Assembly (NCBI GenBank): GCA_023213395.1
Contig: CM041465.1
Location: 144,777,741-144,841,740 of the forward strand
Source: Cycas panzhihuaensis
Lineage: Eukaryota > Cycadophyta
Reading direction: 5' to 3'
DNA: 64,000 nucleotides
Made by a program: the position numbers and the translations under genes. The notes under the pieces were generated by a model, which searched no databases, was not told the DNA's origin, and saw only the letters and a list, made by a program, of their open reading frames with translations. Every line of letters starts with the position of its first letter. Positions within the stretch are counted from its first letter, which is position 1. Below, one piece after another: positions 23,101 to 36,336 of this stretch.

Positions 23101-23720
23101 AATGCCAATGTGGTGCTGAGGACACAAATCTATAATATTTTCTTTCAACAACGCTTGACTATTTTCTTGTATCACTTTCCTCTGAATTAATAATAGAAAA
23201 TTTAACAACTATAGTTTTGATTTCTTCTGAAAATAAAATTGGATTGTCTGCTCTTGTTAATGATTCCTTGTGTGAAAGATAAAAGAGAGTGCTTTTGTAT
23301 TTGCGAATGTTATTTTATCTTATGCTTGCTTTTGTGTTCCAGAAACTCAAGATTGTCAAGCACATCCAGCTTTTTGAAGATTTTATGTGTGAGCCACTAT
23401 TATGTAGATTGTGATCTCAATACTTATATAATATCTCCTGCTCAAATGTATTCCTATATTCTAGTTGATTTCTATTTCAAACTTGAAAGTTTAGAGTAAA
23501 AAACAAAGAGTTCGAGAGACAGATCCAGATGGGTTTATAATTAGATTCTTGTTTAAAAAAATAAACAAAAAATATGCCTGTAAAATGATTGAATCAAGTA
23601 AAGATCAAATACCAAAGACCTAAAAAGGTAAAGATTGATCCAGAGATTTAAGTTTCTAATGCTACCAACACAAGAATCCACAAAGTTTTTAAGTTCTGAG
23701 AGAGTAGATCTAAATATTTG

Positions 23721-23754
<34 letters not shown>

Positions 23755-24780
23755 TAAGTCTATAAATTTGTATATGAAATATTCAAATATTTTGGAGCAA
23801 ATATATCAAAGAACCAAAAGATATATGTTTCTAAAAATATATGTTATATGTATCTGAAATATACCAAATATATAAAGTAGATATATCAGAAAAATATGTT
23901 TAAATCTGAAAAAAATATGATGAACCTGGAAATGTAGATGTAACTAATTTGTAGCAATGAGATCTGTTATATAACTTCTTTAGAAGGCTAAATATGCCCT
24001 AAAAATTACAGATCTATAAAAAGAACTTGTAAATATGGTTAGATATATGTTAAAAAATATATATCTGAAATCATATATAGCAGATCTAAACTAAATGTTA
24101 CAGATCTGCAGCAAATATACTAGAAAATGTTGAAATAATTGCTGAAATAAACAGATCTGAACTAAATGTAGTAGAAAATGCTGAAAAACTTGTTGAAATA
24201 AGCAGGTTTAAAAATTATATATCAGATCTATAAGAAAACTTAATAAATATTGCAGATCTTAAGCTAAATATTGTAGATCTAACATAAGTATAGCATATCT
24301 AAAAAATATAAGGCAAATCTTAAAGAAATATAGCTCAAATCTGAGAAAAAACTTGAGTAAATATTGCATGCAACTGTAAACCTACGTAGATCTACAAAAA
24401 TATAGAATAAATAGACATAAATCTACTTGAAAAATACTAAATATTTGATAAAAAAATATAGATCTAAGAAAATATATCATAAATCTGAAGAAAACTTGAA
24501 TAATATATAGCTTGCTGTTGATCTCCTTCATAAATCTTTAAAAACAAATGTAGCTTGTAGCTGAAATCCTTCATAAATCTACACAAATCTGTGAAAAATC
24601 TAAAATATCTTTGTTATTTTTCAAATATAACTTAAGAATATGCAAATCTTGATAAAATAATATAAGAAACTTACTGAAAAAAACTTGCAGAAAATAAATG
24701 TAACCAGTATTTTGCTTGTGAGCAAATCTACCACAGAATCTTCTTGCTTCTTTGAAAAATTTCAATAGATCAGTAATCGA
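20197..24780 (-). other. C (copy 1) leader, 4.6 kb
   Basis: A mostly non-coding, very AT-rich leader between primer sites and gag. It contains a GC-richer block at 21790-22450 with coding-like reading on the plus strand (listed separately) and a (TA)n run at 23722-23752. From 23880 to 24550 the motif AGATCTGA/AGATCTAA recurs many times at irregular spacing. Confidence 0.65.
21965..22835 (+). pseudogene. Unrecognised coding-like segments in the C leader (copy 1)
   Basis: On the plus strand, opposite to C, one frame reads VEAFTVILCEDSTDSKVWFN at about 22097-22160 and, after a stop at Gln, FGRLLIATEEEGKQCVTFEV and ILHSDVNYVLEDGHEFNFVE to about 22450. It ends at CAAT/GTAAGG, a good splice donor. 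A further piece at 22755-22830 reads IIKPLRSDTYAKITVADG. Copy 2 has the same segments at 46498-47380. The composition and protein-like reading suggest a captured host gene with introns, but I do not recognise the family. Confidence 0.4.
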
Positions 24781-24880
24781 CCGCTCTGATACCAAATGAT
24801 GAAAAAAATATGTATCTAAACTAAGCTATGATACCAAATGATGAAAATATAATATAGGCTCAAATGCTCTGATACCAAAT
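24781..24880 (-). promoter_or_regulatory. Primer-binding site of C (copy 1), three copies in a row
   Basis: The reverse complement of TTTGGTATCAGAGC lies directly inside the LTR (24867-24879). Two more copies of the core (CTATGATACCAAATGATG near 24826-24843, CTCTGATACCAAATGATG near 24784-24801) follow within 100 bases. The first is at the normal PBS position; the others may be short tandem duplications. Confidence 0.75.
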
Positions 24881-25296
24881 GTAGGAAAAAATATGGCAGG
24901 AGAACAGGGCAAAACATATACAAAAATCACATAGATCAATATTGCATCATAGTATCATAGCTTCAATATGAAACTACTTTGTATTCAATCCATATTATAG
25001 TGAAGAGAGTTACAAATTTCCCAATAAGGGTGGTGTCTAAAAATACCAGGGTTACACACCCCTCAATATTTATAATTTTGGGGGAGGATGGAAACTTTTC
25101 AACCCCTGAAATTTAAATTAACAATAAAATAATGCTAACTTAACTCAAATGAAACTAACTCAAATTAACCTTAACTTACCTGTACATGTTGAGCACCCAC
25201 ATGTATAAAATAAGGTTGATGAGGTGTACAATCCTGGTTAGAAGGTGGGAGTGGAGTGATGACGATTAACTCCAACATTATTTCATTCCCTTTAAT
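24880..25296 (-). repeat. C 5' LTR (copy 1) with PPT-like flank
   Basis: LTR 24880-25277 (398 bp; equal length at 49418-49815). Minus-strand start TGTTGGAGTTAATCG, end TTTTTCCTACA. Its outer flank (25278-25296) reads ATTAAAGGGAATGAAATAA on the minus strand, resembling the family PPT, which should lie only before a 3' LTR. Homology with copy 2 ends exactly after this flank. Confidence 0.82.
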
Positions 25297-27395
25297 CTAC
25301 CAAAAGTTAGTTTAAAATTATATTTATAAAAGTGAAAGTGATAATTCAAAAATATTCTAAAGCTAACCTTAAAAACTCCTTAATTACCTAAAATATTAAA
25401 TAAAACCACATTTCTAAGTTAAGTCCTACAAAAAAACTAAACCACTAAGGGTTATTACATGAAAGAGAAAACTAGTCTAAAATTAATTGTTATTTTTAGA
25501 CATATAAATTAAATCTTAAATTTTAAGTATTTTTTGGCTAAAACGTTGTGGGCCTATAATGGGGTCTTTAGCCTAATTACGAGTTATTTCAGCCTATTAT
25601 ACTTGAATAGACTTTCAGTTCAACATAAAAGTGATTGAATTCTACCCACCAAGTAAAACGTTTAGCTTTAATTCGTAGACCCCAAAATTTATAGGAAAAA
25701 AAAACTAAAAAATAAAAAGTGGATTATGTTTGATGAAGTTCTAGATGCTCTAGTATCAAGTAGGTAGATTGATTATAGAAAAAATCTAATAAAAGCAACC
25801 TAAGGAACTTCAATTTACCAAAAACCTAATTCAAGTAGAAATATAAGGACTCTTTGTAATGAAAATAATACTAGTGAAGATTATCACATATACACACAAA
25901 CTCAGGATTCCTAGTAAAATTAACCTACTTCAAGTGTATTATATGAAAGAGATCTTTAATAAAATGAGTAATCTATATTAGGAATTAAGAAGAACTATAA
26001 ATCTAGACTTAGATTAATTTATTTTTTAGTAAATCAATACATCACAAGGTCCTTATCTTTCATGAAAGATGCATCATATTGATAAAAAAAAGTAAACCTT
26101 TTACCATACTTAAGATATTATTTGTTATGCAATCTCCTCTTTTCTCTCTTTAATTTCCTTAAAAATTTAATATGAGAGGCCCTTATTTACCCAAACATTT
26201 TTTATAACCATACTAGGGTCATATTTCCTAAGTTTTCTTTTGTATTTTTTGTTTCTTTCAACTTCTCCATTTAGAGTGTTAGTCTTTTATGTTACATTTC
26301 TCTGTAGGCTTAGATAACTTACATTCAAGTTCACTTCTATCCTTATAGAACATGAAAATCATCTTTTTGGTCATGTTAAAGAAAATTTCAGATTTGAAAC
26401 ATACCTAAACCACTAGCCCCTCAACAACAACTTACATAAAGTACAACCTGCCTTTCTAAAGTAGGTTTCTCCTCATATACAACATTAAAATAACTATTAA
26501 CTTTTCAATAATAAATGTCTCAATTTTTAACCTCCTAACAAATTGTTACTTAATTAATAGTATCTCAAATCACATCTTTTCAAACTATAGGATCACAAAT
26601 TATAGCTTCTTCTATCCCTATTACTACTATATCCCAAAGTGTTTCCTTTATATCACCAATACAGATAGTAATGGAATCAATAATTCATCCATAAATTCAA
26701 CAAGAACATTAAAATCTTCCATTTACATCTTTAGATATGGCATTATATCTTCAATTACTTAACTAATCAACAACCTCAAGGCATCAAGCTTCATAATTGA
26801 GTTATAAAGGACTTTCCTATATGACTTCAATTTTGAATGCATATGGTTACCAAGTGACAATTGCTTTTCAAACACCATTGAAAATCATGCCTCCTCTTTG
26901 AACACCTCCACAAGTTCTATTATAAAATTTTATAGGTATGTTTAATCCTTAATCTTTTATTATTAGTTAGATTGTTCCCTCCCAAACATCTATTATTAGT
27001 TAAATTATTTCTCAACTTGTTCAACAAGATCTAACATTATAACTTGTTTAATAAATTCTAGCTTTGACATTATAATTAGTTCAATAATTACTTTAATTAA
27101 CTTAACCTTAAATGAGTATTATCATGTAACTAATTCAATCTAGTTGCTCTTTAAATCCCTTTCTGTAAGGAGTTCAATTTAGACTAGGTGGAGTTAGTTA
27201 TTTATAATCTATTTCATAGCTACACAATATACCTTTTGAATATCCTCCTTTTGGAAGTAATTGAAACCCTCTTACTACTTTACATTCTTCTATATATAAG
27301 GTTTTCATCTATTCTATATAGATTACTAGAATACCCCTTTAGCCATGAATATTTAAATTACTCCTCTTCCTCTTGTTATTCCTTCTTTACCTTGC
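25297..27395. other. Unassigned AT-rich region upstream of F gag
   Basis: No recognisable coding. If 25296/25297 is the junction of a tandem duplication, this is the natural upstream sequence of F and may hold its 5' LTR, leader and Gag N-terminus, but no LTR pair or clear primer site could be identified. A weak primer-like GCTCTAGTATCAAGTA (minus sense) lies near 25750. The open frame 27188-27400 has no motif. Confidence 0.5.
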
Positions 27396-29140
27396 TTTGA
27401 AGGAACACAAAGAGATGATCCATAAAATCATGTTTTTGATTTCTACCTTTTATTTTCTTAATGGCAGCATAATAGTAATCTTCTTTATCTTCTTTATCCA
27501 TAAGCATTTATAGGTGATATCCTCAAGTGGTTTTAGTGCTTACCTCCTCATGTTGTTATCTCATTTCAACAACTTATTAATTGCTTTGCGACCTAATTTA
27601 GGTATCAAAGCTCTTATTTCTACTAAATATGCTCTCAATGAGACTTATTGTAAATTCTCTAAGAGATTTTAGGATTTGGTCTTTGCTTTAAAATGTAAAT
27701 ATCTTGATGATCTTCTTGTTGAGCTATCTTTTAATGCACTTAGGCCTTACCTCTATCTTGAAGTATTAAGGATGAATCCTACCTTTTATGAGGATGTTAG
27801 CAATAAAGATCTTGGTTTTGAAATAATTGAGATTTAGGTTGGACTCAAAACCATTCCTAAATCATTCACATAGAAAGCTAATAAAGGCGAGTGATTTAAG
27901 AAGCCTAAGCCACCCGCTTAAGATAAATTATTAGACCCAATTACTTTGATGATTCATATACTTGAATGTAAATTAGGTGTCTCTCAAACAAAATTTGAAT
28001 GAACTAAAGACAAAGAAGATATATATAAACTTACTACTATTACTAGGAAACACATTCCCTAACTTGAAGGTTATACCAGATAATAGTATTAACTTTATAT
28101 ATTGAAGAATCATTCTGATGATGATTGTCAAATTTTAAATAGAATGAAGTCACTTTAGTCATAATATTCTAATTAGACTAAATCAAGTTTAAACTAGCCT
28201 ATGTTTCCCATATCATAATAAATATACAGATGAAAGAATCCAAGCCTACAAATAATGATGATCCTAACTTGTTTTAACAAATGGGAACTTCTCCTACTTC
28301 TCCCTAGAAGTGAAACATTTGTCCATAAATGAGAAATTTGGTCCTTCACAGGGGAACCCTACTCATTGATATATTAATAAAGGGAAATAAATCATTAGTA
28401 TAGTTAGAACAACATATGCATTAAATGGAAAATAGATCATTGATGAACCTTCAACTTCCAATGATTTTGAGCTTTCTGCTTTACTTAGGATTCCCACAAG
28501 AACTATGTGCTTCAACTTTACTCAAACCCCTATTCAAACTACTAAGGAAAATCCTTATTTTATTTTAGATGAACTACAATTAGTTATGGTTAACATATCT
28601 ATTCTTGATATTCTTAGGCCTTTACATGATCAAACTTAACAACACTTTGAGACCTTAGGTATTACAAACTTTGATATTTATGCTCAACAATTGAAGCTAG
28701 TTATTCCTTTCAATCCATCTCAACTTTGAACTAAAGCTCATTGAGTTTTAGTATCTTTGTCTCCTTTCTTTATTTTGGTAAAGATCAAATATGTTCTTCT
28801 AGAATGCATCGTGATTGATAAAAGGTCATCTTAAATGTCATGCCCACCTATTTAATGATTGAACTAGACATTCAAGCTTATGAGGAAGTCTCTTGGGACT
28901 GTCATGGTTTTGAGAAAATGATTATCAAACCTTTATTTATTATAGTTGTACTATCTATTTTTATGGAAGATAAAACTATTAACAATAAGATTACCCTTAT
29001 TGATCAAGATTTGGATTAACACTTATTATTAGGATATCCCTAAATCAATTAGACGGAGGCAGTTTGTTCTTCATGCTTCAGAGAACTTAAATATCTTTAG
29101 GAAGGGAAAGTTTATATCATTAAGTGTATAATCGCTCCTA
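27396..29140 (+). pseudogene. F Ty3/gypsy gag and protease remnant
   Basis: The plus-strand Gag core starts near 27405 (RDDP-stop-NHVFDFY), then IGDILKWF-stop-CLPPHVV near 27508-27550 (family: 'g.al.Wf..Lp'). After a frameshift come ALNETYCKFSKRF and LLVELSFNALRPYL, to about 28180. The protease C-terminal block LLLGYP-stop-IN-stop-TEAV, CFRELKYL (29020-29110) matches the 'LLLGrpWi...gav.SslH' block of plant gypsy proteases. The catalytic triad itself was not found. Stops are frequent. Confidence 0.75.
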
Positions 29141-30201
29141 ACTTTCCTTTCATGTAATCTATTTATAAAACTCCCAATAAAAATCAATAACAATCACCTA
29201 GGCTTCTTCTTTTGGGATTCAGTTATTTTGGAGTCTTACCTATGACTAATTCTGAAGTAGAGGATGCTCTTGTTGAGCCCATTTTTTTATCAGTCAATTT
29301 CTTACAACATGAAACTCCTATAAAGTTTGTAAAGTCTCTTCATCTTCTCATTCCATTTGGGATCTCAATTTTGATTTCTTCATTGATGAAGAGATTACGG
29401 TTGATTTCCCTATAAGCAACGGTGAATTGACATCTCAACATCTAGAGCCTATTCACACTTCAACTCCAAATGATTACTCCATTTAACATCCTAAATTAGT
29501 TTTGACTTGGATTATTTAAAAAACAATAAGGTGATACTTGAATTTATGACTAGTGTAGATAATGGTCTTCCACCTAGTTATCATAAACTAGGCTTCAAGA
29601 AGTCTATTTTTCCTTGTTTACCTCTTTTTATTGGAAATTATTTCATAGAAGAGTCATCCCTTCTAATTAATAAGGCACCTCCTCATTTGAAAGAAGATAA
29701 TCCTTTGTACTTGGGAGGAATAGTTAATATCAATATTTAAACTAAGAATAACCCTCATATTGATAAGATTAATATTAAATATACTAGTTTTAAAGTTGCT
29801 CAATACACTAAGTTATCCAGAGAATTTTTAGATATCTTTACTTGGATTACAATGATATGTCTGATATTGATCTAAGTATTATTATCTATAATATTGCCAC
29901 CTATCCTAATACACATCTACACCACTAGAGATAATGATCTATCCATTCAAAGCTTTCATTTACTATCAATCCTAAGATTGAGAAGTTACTCCATGTTGGG
30001 TTTATTGATTATCCAATATAGGCTTCCAATGTCATACATATAATAAAAAGAATTATTTAAGTCTCATCTATGTTAAATTGAGAAACATAAACAAAACTTA
30101 TCCTAAGAACAACTTTCTCTTATCATTAATTGATTAAATTATTAATAGAGCAACTAGTTTTAAGTTCACATCCCTTATGGATAGATTCTCTAACTATAAT
30201 C
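29141..30201 (+). pseudogene. F (copy 2) linker and RT start
   Basis: This is the original location of the gypsy segment copied at 12802-13684, and here it is continuous with the F gag-protease. The open frame 29507-29740 leads through REFLDIF (near 29820) and the RT N-terminal blocks (LRNINKTYPKNNF near 30085) to SNYNQI (30190-30204). It shares the frameshift and most stops with copy 1, so decay came largely before the duplication. Confidence 0.82.
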
Positions 30202-31235
30202 AAATATAGATTTATCAATCTATATTTATTATGATTTTGTGCTTTAATCTTTATTTTAGTAAGTTTTATGATTTAGTACTTATTGGTTTGTTAGAAATTA
30301 TCTAGGTATAACAAATTATTTTTTAGAAAGCAAGGAGCAAAACTAAATGGTTTTTACCTAAGGAAAGTGGGCAACCATCGATGAAACTATGTGCCTAATG
30401 CTAATGCAACTATCCATCTTAAGGAAGACTAACATATCCTATCCCTAACTCCTAAACGAGCCTAAAATATTAAACTTAATATAGAAATGAGGGAAGGGAC
30501 TAACCAAAGCAAGAGTCTTGAAGGAGTTAAGACCATAGGATCAATCCACTTGTGGATAAGTTGGTGAGGAGTTATCAGTACTGGCAATCCATCTCACACA
30601 AGTGTGAGGCTACCTGGTAGTACCTGCATTTGAATCTATTGAGCCTTGAGCTCTAAGAGAAAAATAAATTAATCTTTTAATATTCTTATATTTTGAAGAA
30701 ACTTGTTTCTATCATAGGTTGATTTGATAAGCAAAAATGCTATAAAAATTCTCTTAGAAATTATAATATTAAGAAAAAAGTAAGGTAAATGTGATGGAGG
30801 ATAATGATGATATTGATTAGGAATAAGATCAATGATAATGGGGCAACTCCAATAGATTTCTAAGCTTCTTAATCTTCATTCACTTCTTATATCCTTACTA
30901 AATTATGCATAGATTAATTTAAGCACCCAACCCAATTTTTATTCTCTTATTAAAATTAAAAGAATTCTAAAAATAAAACATTCTTTTAATGGTATTATGC
31001 ATTAGTGGATGGAAACAAAAAAAGAAGAATTATAATTGATTATTTAGTATTTATGTTTGATACTTTGTTGAATTAGAATAAACTTGTTATAATTATATTC
31101 CCAACCAAGGTACCTCTCAAGATGATGATGTTATATAATCATTGGCTTTTACTATTACTACCTCATTTACTTTATAAGTAGATGCTAGTTCATCCTCCTA
31201 TTAACTTTTTTCAAGGCCCTTTAAAGGGGTTAAGT
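30202..31235 (+). other. Insert in F RT with hairpin (copy 2)
   Basis: Same insert as 13685-14720, with the 11-base perfect inverted repeat at 30202-30227. No coding similarity. It ends where the LKPYIVDCHKITF reading resumes near 31245. Confidence 0.5.
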
Positions 31236-31240
31236 CTTCA

Positions 31241-31961
31241 AATCCTTAAGCCTTATATTGTTGACTGTCATAAAATAACATTCATTATATCTTGGGATAT
31301 ATGTTATTATAAAGCAATGCCTTCCAGTTTAAAGAATATGGGAGATACCTACCAACAAGATATGCGGTATGCTTTTCATGATCTTCTTAATAAATTCATT
31401 AAGGTGTACATGAATGATATACTAGGTATTTCATGTTGGTGATATGAGCACTTTTTTTATTTTGATATGATATTTTCTTATTTATATAAAATTTATATTC
31501 ATCTTAATCTAGATAAATGTGCATTTTCCATTATGATAAACAAGCTTTTAGGATTTATTATTTCTCATGATGGCATCCAACTTGATCTTGAGAAGGTAAA
31601 GGGCATTTTAGAAATGTCACCTCTAAAAATAGATTAAGGTATTTCTTAGATTCTTAAGATGATTCCTTAAAGACTTTGCTTGGATTGAGTGTCGCATTAA
31701 CGATTTACTTAAGAAGAATGCATCATTGATATGGATTTTGAAAGTGTAACAAGCCTTCAAACAACTTTAAAATACCCTAGCACAACCTCTTATCTTAGTT
31801 CCACTGTGATTTGATCACCCATTCCTACTATATACATTTTCCACCAAAACTTTGTTGGGGGCATGCTCACCCAGGAGAACGATTTGACTGATAAAAGGAT
31901 CATTTATTTTATTAATCAAATCTTAGTGATAACTAAACATAGTTATAGTTGGGTAGAGAAT
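31241..31961 (+). pseudogene. F (copy 2) RT catalytic part and RNase H start
   Basis: The frame 31182-31442 covers CHKITFIISWDICYYKAMP and YMNDILG (31407-31418), again N for the first catalytic Asp. RNase H stops at SWVE (31945-31956), in the target of E. The flank AGAAT (31957-31961) is the left target copy; F resumes at 55473. Confidence 0.87.
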
Positions 31962-32418
31962 TATGAGAATAGGTACAAGCATAATATCATAGGATCAAAT
32001 AGACAAATACACAGGTAAAATCAGATATTACATAAGTACACATGATGTGGCAGGTGAAAAACCCCTTGTGGGGAAGAAAAACCACCTTCTAAAGGTAAGA
32101 TTTTATTAAAAATAGAAACTATACAAAGGACCATAAGAATACCATCTACATATGACAAAACCAGCCTTTGAAACAGACTTTAGACAACCTCATAGATTCT
32201 CAGAACCACCTCCTTGAATCTAGAAGAAGATATTAATAACAAGAAAGGTTTGCTGAAATGGACAGTTGTGCATTTCAATGACCTTTCACATAGTAATTAA
32301 ATAAACTCTAAACTTTAAACATTAAAATCACCTAAATATAAATTTATACATGTGACTTAAATAAAACATAATAATAATATAAAAGTAACATTAATAATCT
32401 TAACATCCCCCTTTAATG
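31962..32418 (-). repeat. E 3' LTR (copy 2) and polypurine tract
   Basis: LTR 31962-32405 (444 bp). The PPT on the minus strand, TTAAAGGGGGA next to TGTTAAGATT, is intact here, whereas copy 1 has GAGG in its place. Confidence 0.9.
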
Positions 32419-34208
32419 CTAACTTTTATAAAGAAGGTCTTCATCACATTGATCCCCCTTTGATGGAGACTTCTTTTATTTTTAACAAATCTCGCAAGTT
32501 TAGAAACTTGACTTCAGTTAAAGACTTTGTGAGTATGTCAGCAACCTGTAGATCTGTAGGTCAATAAGATAAATGAACAATGTTATTAGTAACAAGATTA
32601 CAAATAAAATGCTGATGTAATTCTATATGTTTAATTCTAGAATGTGCTACTAGATTTATAGCAATAGCAATGGCACCTTGATTATCAACTTTAAGTTCAA
32701 TGGAAGAGTTAGTAGATAGACCAATTTCATTTAGAAGAGATTTAGGCCAAAGTGCTTCTTTGCTAGACTCAATGAGTGCACGATATTTAGCTTCATTCAT
32801 TGATAGAGCTAGTGCCTGCATTTTCTTAGTAGACCAAGTAATATATGAAGAATCTATAAAAAATACATAACTTGATGTAGATTTTTGATCATTTGTATCA
32901 CCTTTCCAATTTGAATCAGTATATCATATTAAAGTTAAAGATTTACTGCAAAAATTATACGTTAATCCATAAAAAATAGTGTTATAAAGATATCATAATA
33001 TACATTTAGCAGCTTTCCAATGTAATTCATATGGCTTTAGCATATAATGTGAACATAAAGTGACAGCATAGGATATATCAGGGTGGGTATGAGTTAGATA
33101 AATAAAGCTACTAATTAATTGTCTATATAATATTGAATCACATAAAGGTATTGAACAATCAATAGATAATTTTACTCCTGATTATAACAAATTAGAGACG
33201 GGTTTAGCATTTTCCATGTTAAACTATTTAATTAAGTCTAAAATATGTTTAGATTGTGATATAGTTATTTTTGAATCATTTTAATAAATTTGTAATCTAA
33301 AAAAATAATATAGTAGACCTAAATTGGTCATTTCAAATTTATTCATTAAAGTAGTTTTTAAGTGATGAATGTTATTTGTCAATGATCTAGTGATGATGAT
33401 ATCATCAACATATAAGATTAAAATGGTAATACTATCATTTTCATGTTTGAAATAAATATTTGGATCACTAATACATCTAGTGTATCCAATTTGAATGAGA
33501 TAATAATCAACTTTAATGTACCAAGCTCGAGGAGCTTGTTTTACTCCATAAATAAATTTTTTAAGTTTAAAAACTAAATTAGGATTATCAGTAAAGCTAA
33601 GCGGCTGAGACATGTAGATCTCTTCTTTGATATCACCATTCAGAAATACACTTTTTACATCTATTTGATGGATTTCCCAACCAAATTTGACTGCTAGAGC
33701 AATAATTATTTTAATCGTATTCATCTTTGCAATAGGGGCAAAGGTTTCTTTATAATCAATGCCATCAATTTAAAAAAATCCTTTTACAACTAAGCAAGCT
33801 TTATATTTTTCAATTGTGCCTGTTGAGTTGTATTTTATTCTATAAACCCATTTGTAGTCAACTACATTTTTTCCCGGTGGGAGCGGTACAAGATCCCAAG
33901 TAGAATTCTTTATTAAAGTATCAAATTTAACTTGCATAGCTTCATGCCATACAGGATTGTTGCTAGCTTGTTTAAAGGTTCTAGGATTATTATTGTCCAT
34001 TATTTTATCCATTAAGGCATAATTAGCATGTAATTTTTGGGCACATATTTGCCTGATATCTGAAGGATTACCTACATCAGTAAGTATTTTTTTTGCCCAT
34101 ACAGGTTGCTTGTTGGTAACTGTTTCTATAGTTATAGGTTGATTTGAGGAGCTAACTTGAGAAGAAGAGTCTATTTTAATAGGTTCAGTTAAAGTCCAAT
34201 TCTAGACT
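32419..34208 (-). pseudogene. E (copy 2) copia reverse transcriptase and RNase H
   Basis: Same gene as 15906-17697. Long frames survive: 33770-34012 (RT entry, NSTWDLVPLPPGK, KWVYRIKYNSTG), 33281-33724 (QIDVKSVFLNGDIKEEIYMS, YVDD at 33401-33412) and 32561-32821 (ALALSMNEAKYRAL, VDNQGAIAIA, SRIKHIELH). The active-site Asp pair is intact. Stops differ from copy 1: WVYR and WEIHQ are whole here but broken there, so both copies decayed independently after duplication. Confidence 0.88.
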
Positions 34209-34429
34209 TGAGTAGATAAGGATATTACGGACCTACTCCGTAACTTGAGGAGGAAGCCCAAAAGATTTCAGATATGTAAGAGTACTTGTAAGATTGAATA
34301 GTCACAAGACTAGTTGATTGATTATAAAAATATATGTGATGTCCATATTACATTTGGGGCCATATTTATATGCATAGTAGGCCCTTTTGCTGAAGGATAT
34401 GTCTATTTAATAACACCCATTCACTAACA
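34209..34429 (-). repeat. G 3' LTR (copy 2)
   Basis: 221 bp, the same ends and TATA-like box as 17698-17918. Its left flank AGACT (34204-34208) would be the target copy, but the matching right end of G is absent. Confidence 0.7.
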
Positions 34430-34439
34430 AAAATGATTA

Positions 34440-36336
34440 ATTAACCTATTTTTAGGAGGTTCATAATAATTCCTCCCTCTTAAGATGTTTTGCCCATGAA
34501 ACATAATCGAACGATCATAGTCCCTTAAACGTATGATGTCATTCATTGTAGTAGAGTCCATTAGGTGATTAGACAGATGTTGCAGGTATTTATTAGAAAA
34601 GTCTTCTGGTTGAAAACCTCGGCTGTGTTTTTGAAATGCTTGTGGTTGTTTCTTGACTTCTTCACTTTGATCCTTGCGTGGTATGATTTTAGTTTTGTTT
34701 AATCTTTTTCCTGATAACATGATGATTCTTCCTTCTTTTTTAAATCACATAAATTGTTCATCAATATTCATTTCAAAGGTTCTGAGTGTACTAAGCCATT
34801 GACTTCCCAATACAATATCTACACCTCCAACATCGACAACGTAAAAATCTTTTATAATGCTGACATCATTTAGTATGATGTTAAGGTTCTTCATTATACC
34901 TTGACCAGAGATTACCTGTCTTCCTCCAATAATGACCTAGAAACAAGGAGTCCGTAATGGAAATAACCTCAATTGTTGTGCACAGTTTTGATCAATAAAA
35001 TTATGTGTGCTCCCTGAATCTATCAAAATTGTTACAGCTTGATTTTTGATAGATCCTTGTAATTTTAGGATATTTGATTGATTAAAACTGCTCATAAATG
35101 ATAGTGATATTTGTAGATAGTTTTCCTGAACATTATTGTGGCTTTCTTGATGTTCTGCATGATAATTATTTCTTTGATTATTTTTATATCCGTGTTCTAC
35201 TTCATCAATATTGTCATCTAGTAGTAATTAGATTGTATATAACTGGTTTTTTTGACATCTATGCCCAGGTTCCCACTTCTCCTCACATCTAAAGCATAGG
35301 TTTCTTCTTCTTAACTCTTCTTGCTCTGTTTTTATTTTTTGAATGATTGGTTTAGTAGGTCGGTTCAGGTTAATTGATATGTGTATATGTTGAGCACTCG
35401 GTAAAGGATTATGTCGACCAGGTGGAGTATAAAGATCTGTGCCTGTTTTACGTAAGGCATTGTATTTATCTTCATGTATTTTAGCTAACTATATTGCCTT
35501 GTTAAGGTCTTTTGGTTCTTAAATTTTAACATCAGCTTGGATCTCTGTTATCAGGCCATCTATATATAACTGGATAAGTCAATTAGTCAGAATGTCTTCT
35601 AACACATAGCTTAGCCTCGTGAATGTTGCACTGTATTCTTCCACATAACTAATTTGCATTAATTTTCATAATTGACAATAATAATCGTGATTAGATACAG
35701 TTTCAAATCACTCAATGAATAAATGCATGAATTCTTTCCAGGTTGGTAGTTGATCTCGAAAAGAGGTTCGTTCGAGACATTGCCACCATTCACATGCTAT
35801 CCCATCCATATGCAGGGTGGCTAACAGAACTTACTTTGCTAGCTCAATTTCTATTAAGCGAAAGTAGTTTTCCATTCGTTGGATCCATATTCTTGGCTCA
35901 TGTGATTTTTTCTCCATATTGAAACGCTGTATAGTAATTTTTTCTAACTTTTTTTTTTCTATGTTTGAATACTTTGTAAGCAGTTGAAGTATTCTTGAAA
36001 ACCCATTAGTTTCTATTCTTCAGGGGTCAAATTACGATACTCATTAAGGTATTTTCTAATAGCTTCATTCTTAGTATTAATTAGAGTCGTTTGAAGATTG
36101 GAATATTTTTTAACCGTCTGATTTCTGAAATGAGATTGCTGATTCATTGCCTCATCATCTGAATCTGGAACAATCATGTCTTCCTTCCTGCTCATTACTA
36201 TGATTGTTAGTTTATCCAAAATCTGATGCAACGTATGATTTAAGAGAGCATTTGATCTCTAGATTGCTTCATGGACTACTTGAGTAATCGATTCAACAAT
36301 ATCTTTTTGAATGGTATTATCTACAAGGATCATGTA
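34440..36336 (-). pseudogene. G (copy 2) Ty3/gypsy gag and protease, better preserved
   Basis: As 17990-19805, but key residues survive. The zinc finger near 35300-35255 reads C-F-R-C...G-H-R-C, and the protease triad D-S-G (codons 35020-35012) is in the context ILIDSGSTHNFID. The frame 34424-34720 is the post-protease linker. The Gag C-terminal frame 36013-36231 holds the N-terminal region. Gag start and 5' LTR are missing: at 36336 the sequence becomes C gag. No RT follows before the LTR. Confidence 0.83.

Larger units (their letters stand above)
12802..25296. repeat. Duplicated segment, copy 1 (of 29329-49834 without B)
   Basis: Colinear with 29329-36535 plus 44439-49834, covering F (RT/RNase H), E (3' LTR, RT/RNase H), G (3' LTR, protease, gag) and C (gag, leader, LTR) in the same order and orientation. 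All nested junctions are shared, so the stack existed before the duplication. B is missing here. Homology starts at ATAAAGTTTGTAAAG and ends with CCCTTTAAT at 25296, 19 bases past the C LTR. Identity varies by segment. A (TA)n run at 23722-23752 is expanded only in this copy. Confidence 0.9.

Noticed and set aside
27188-27400. Leu/Tyr-rich frame upstream of F gag as a membrane protein
   Set aside because: An AT-rich by-product; F gag reading begins at its end in another frame and no family is recognisable.
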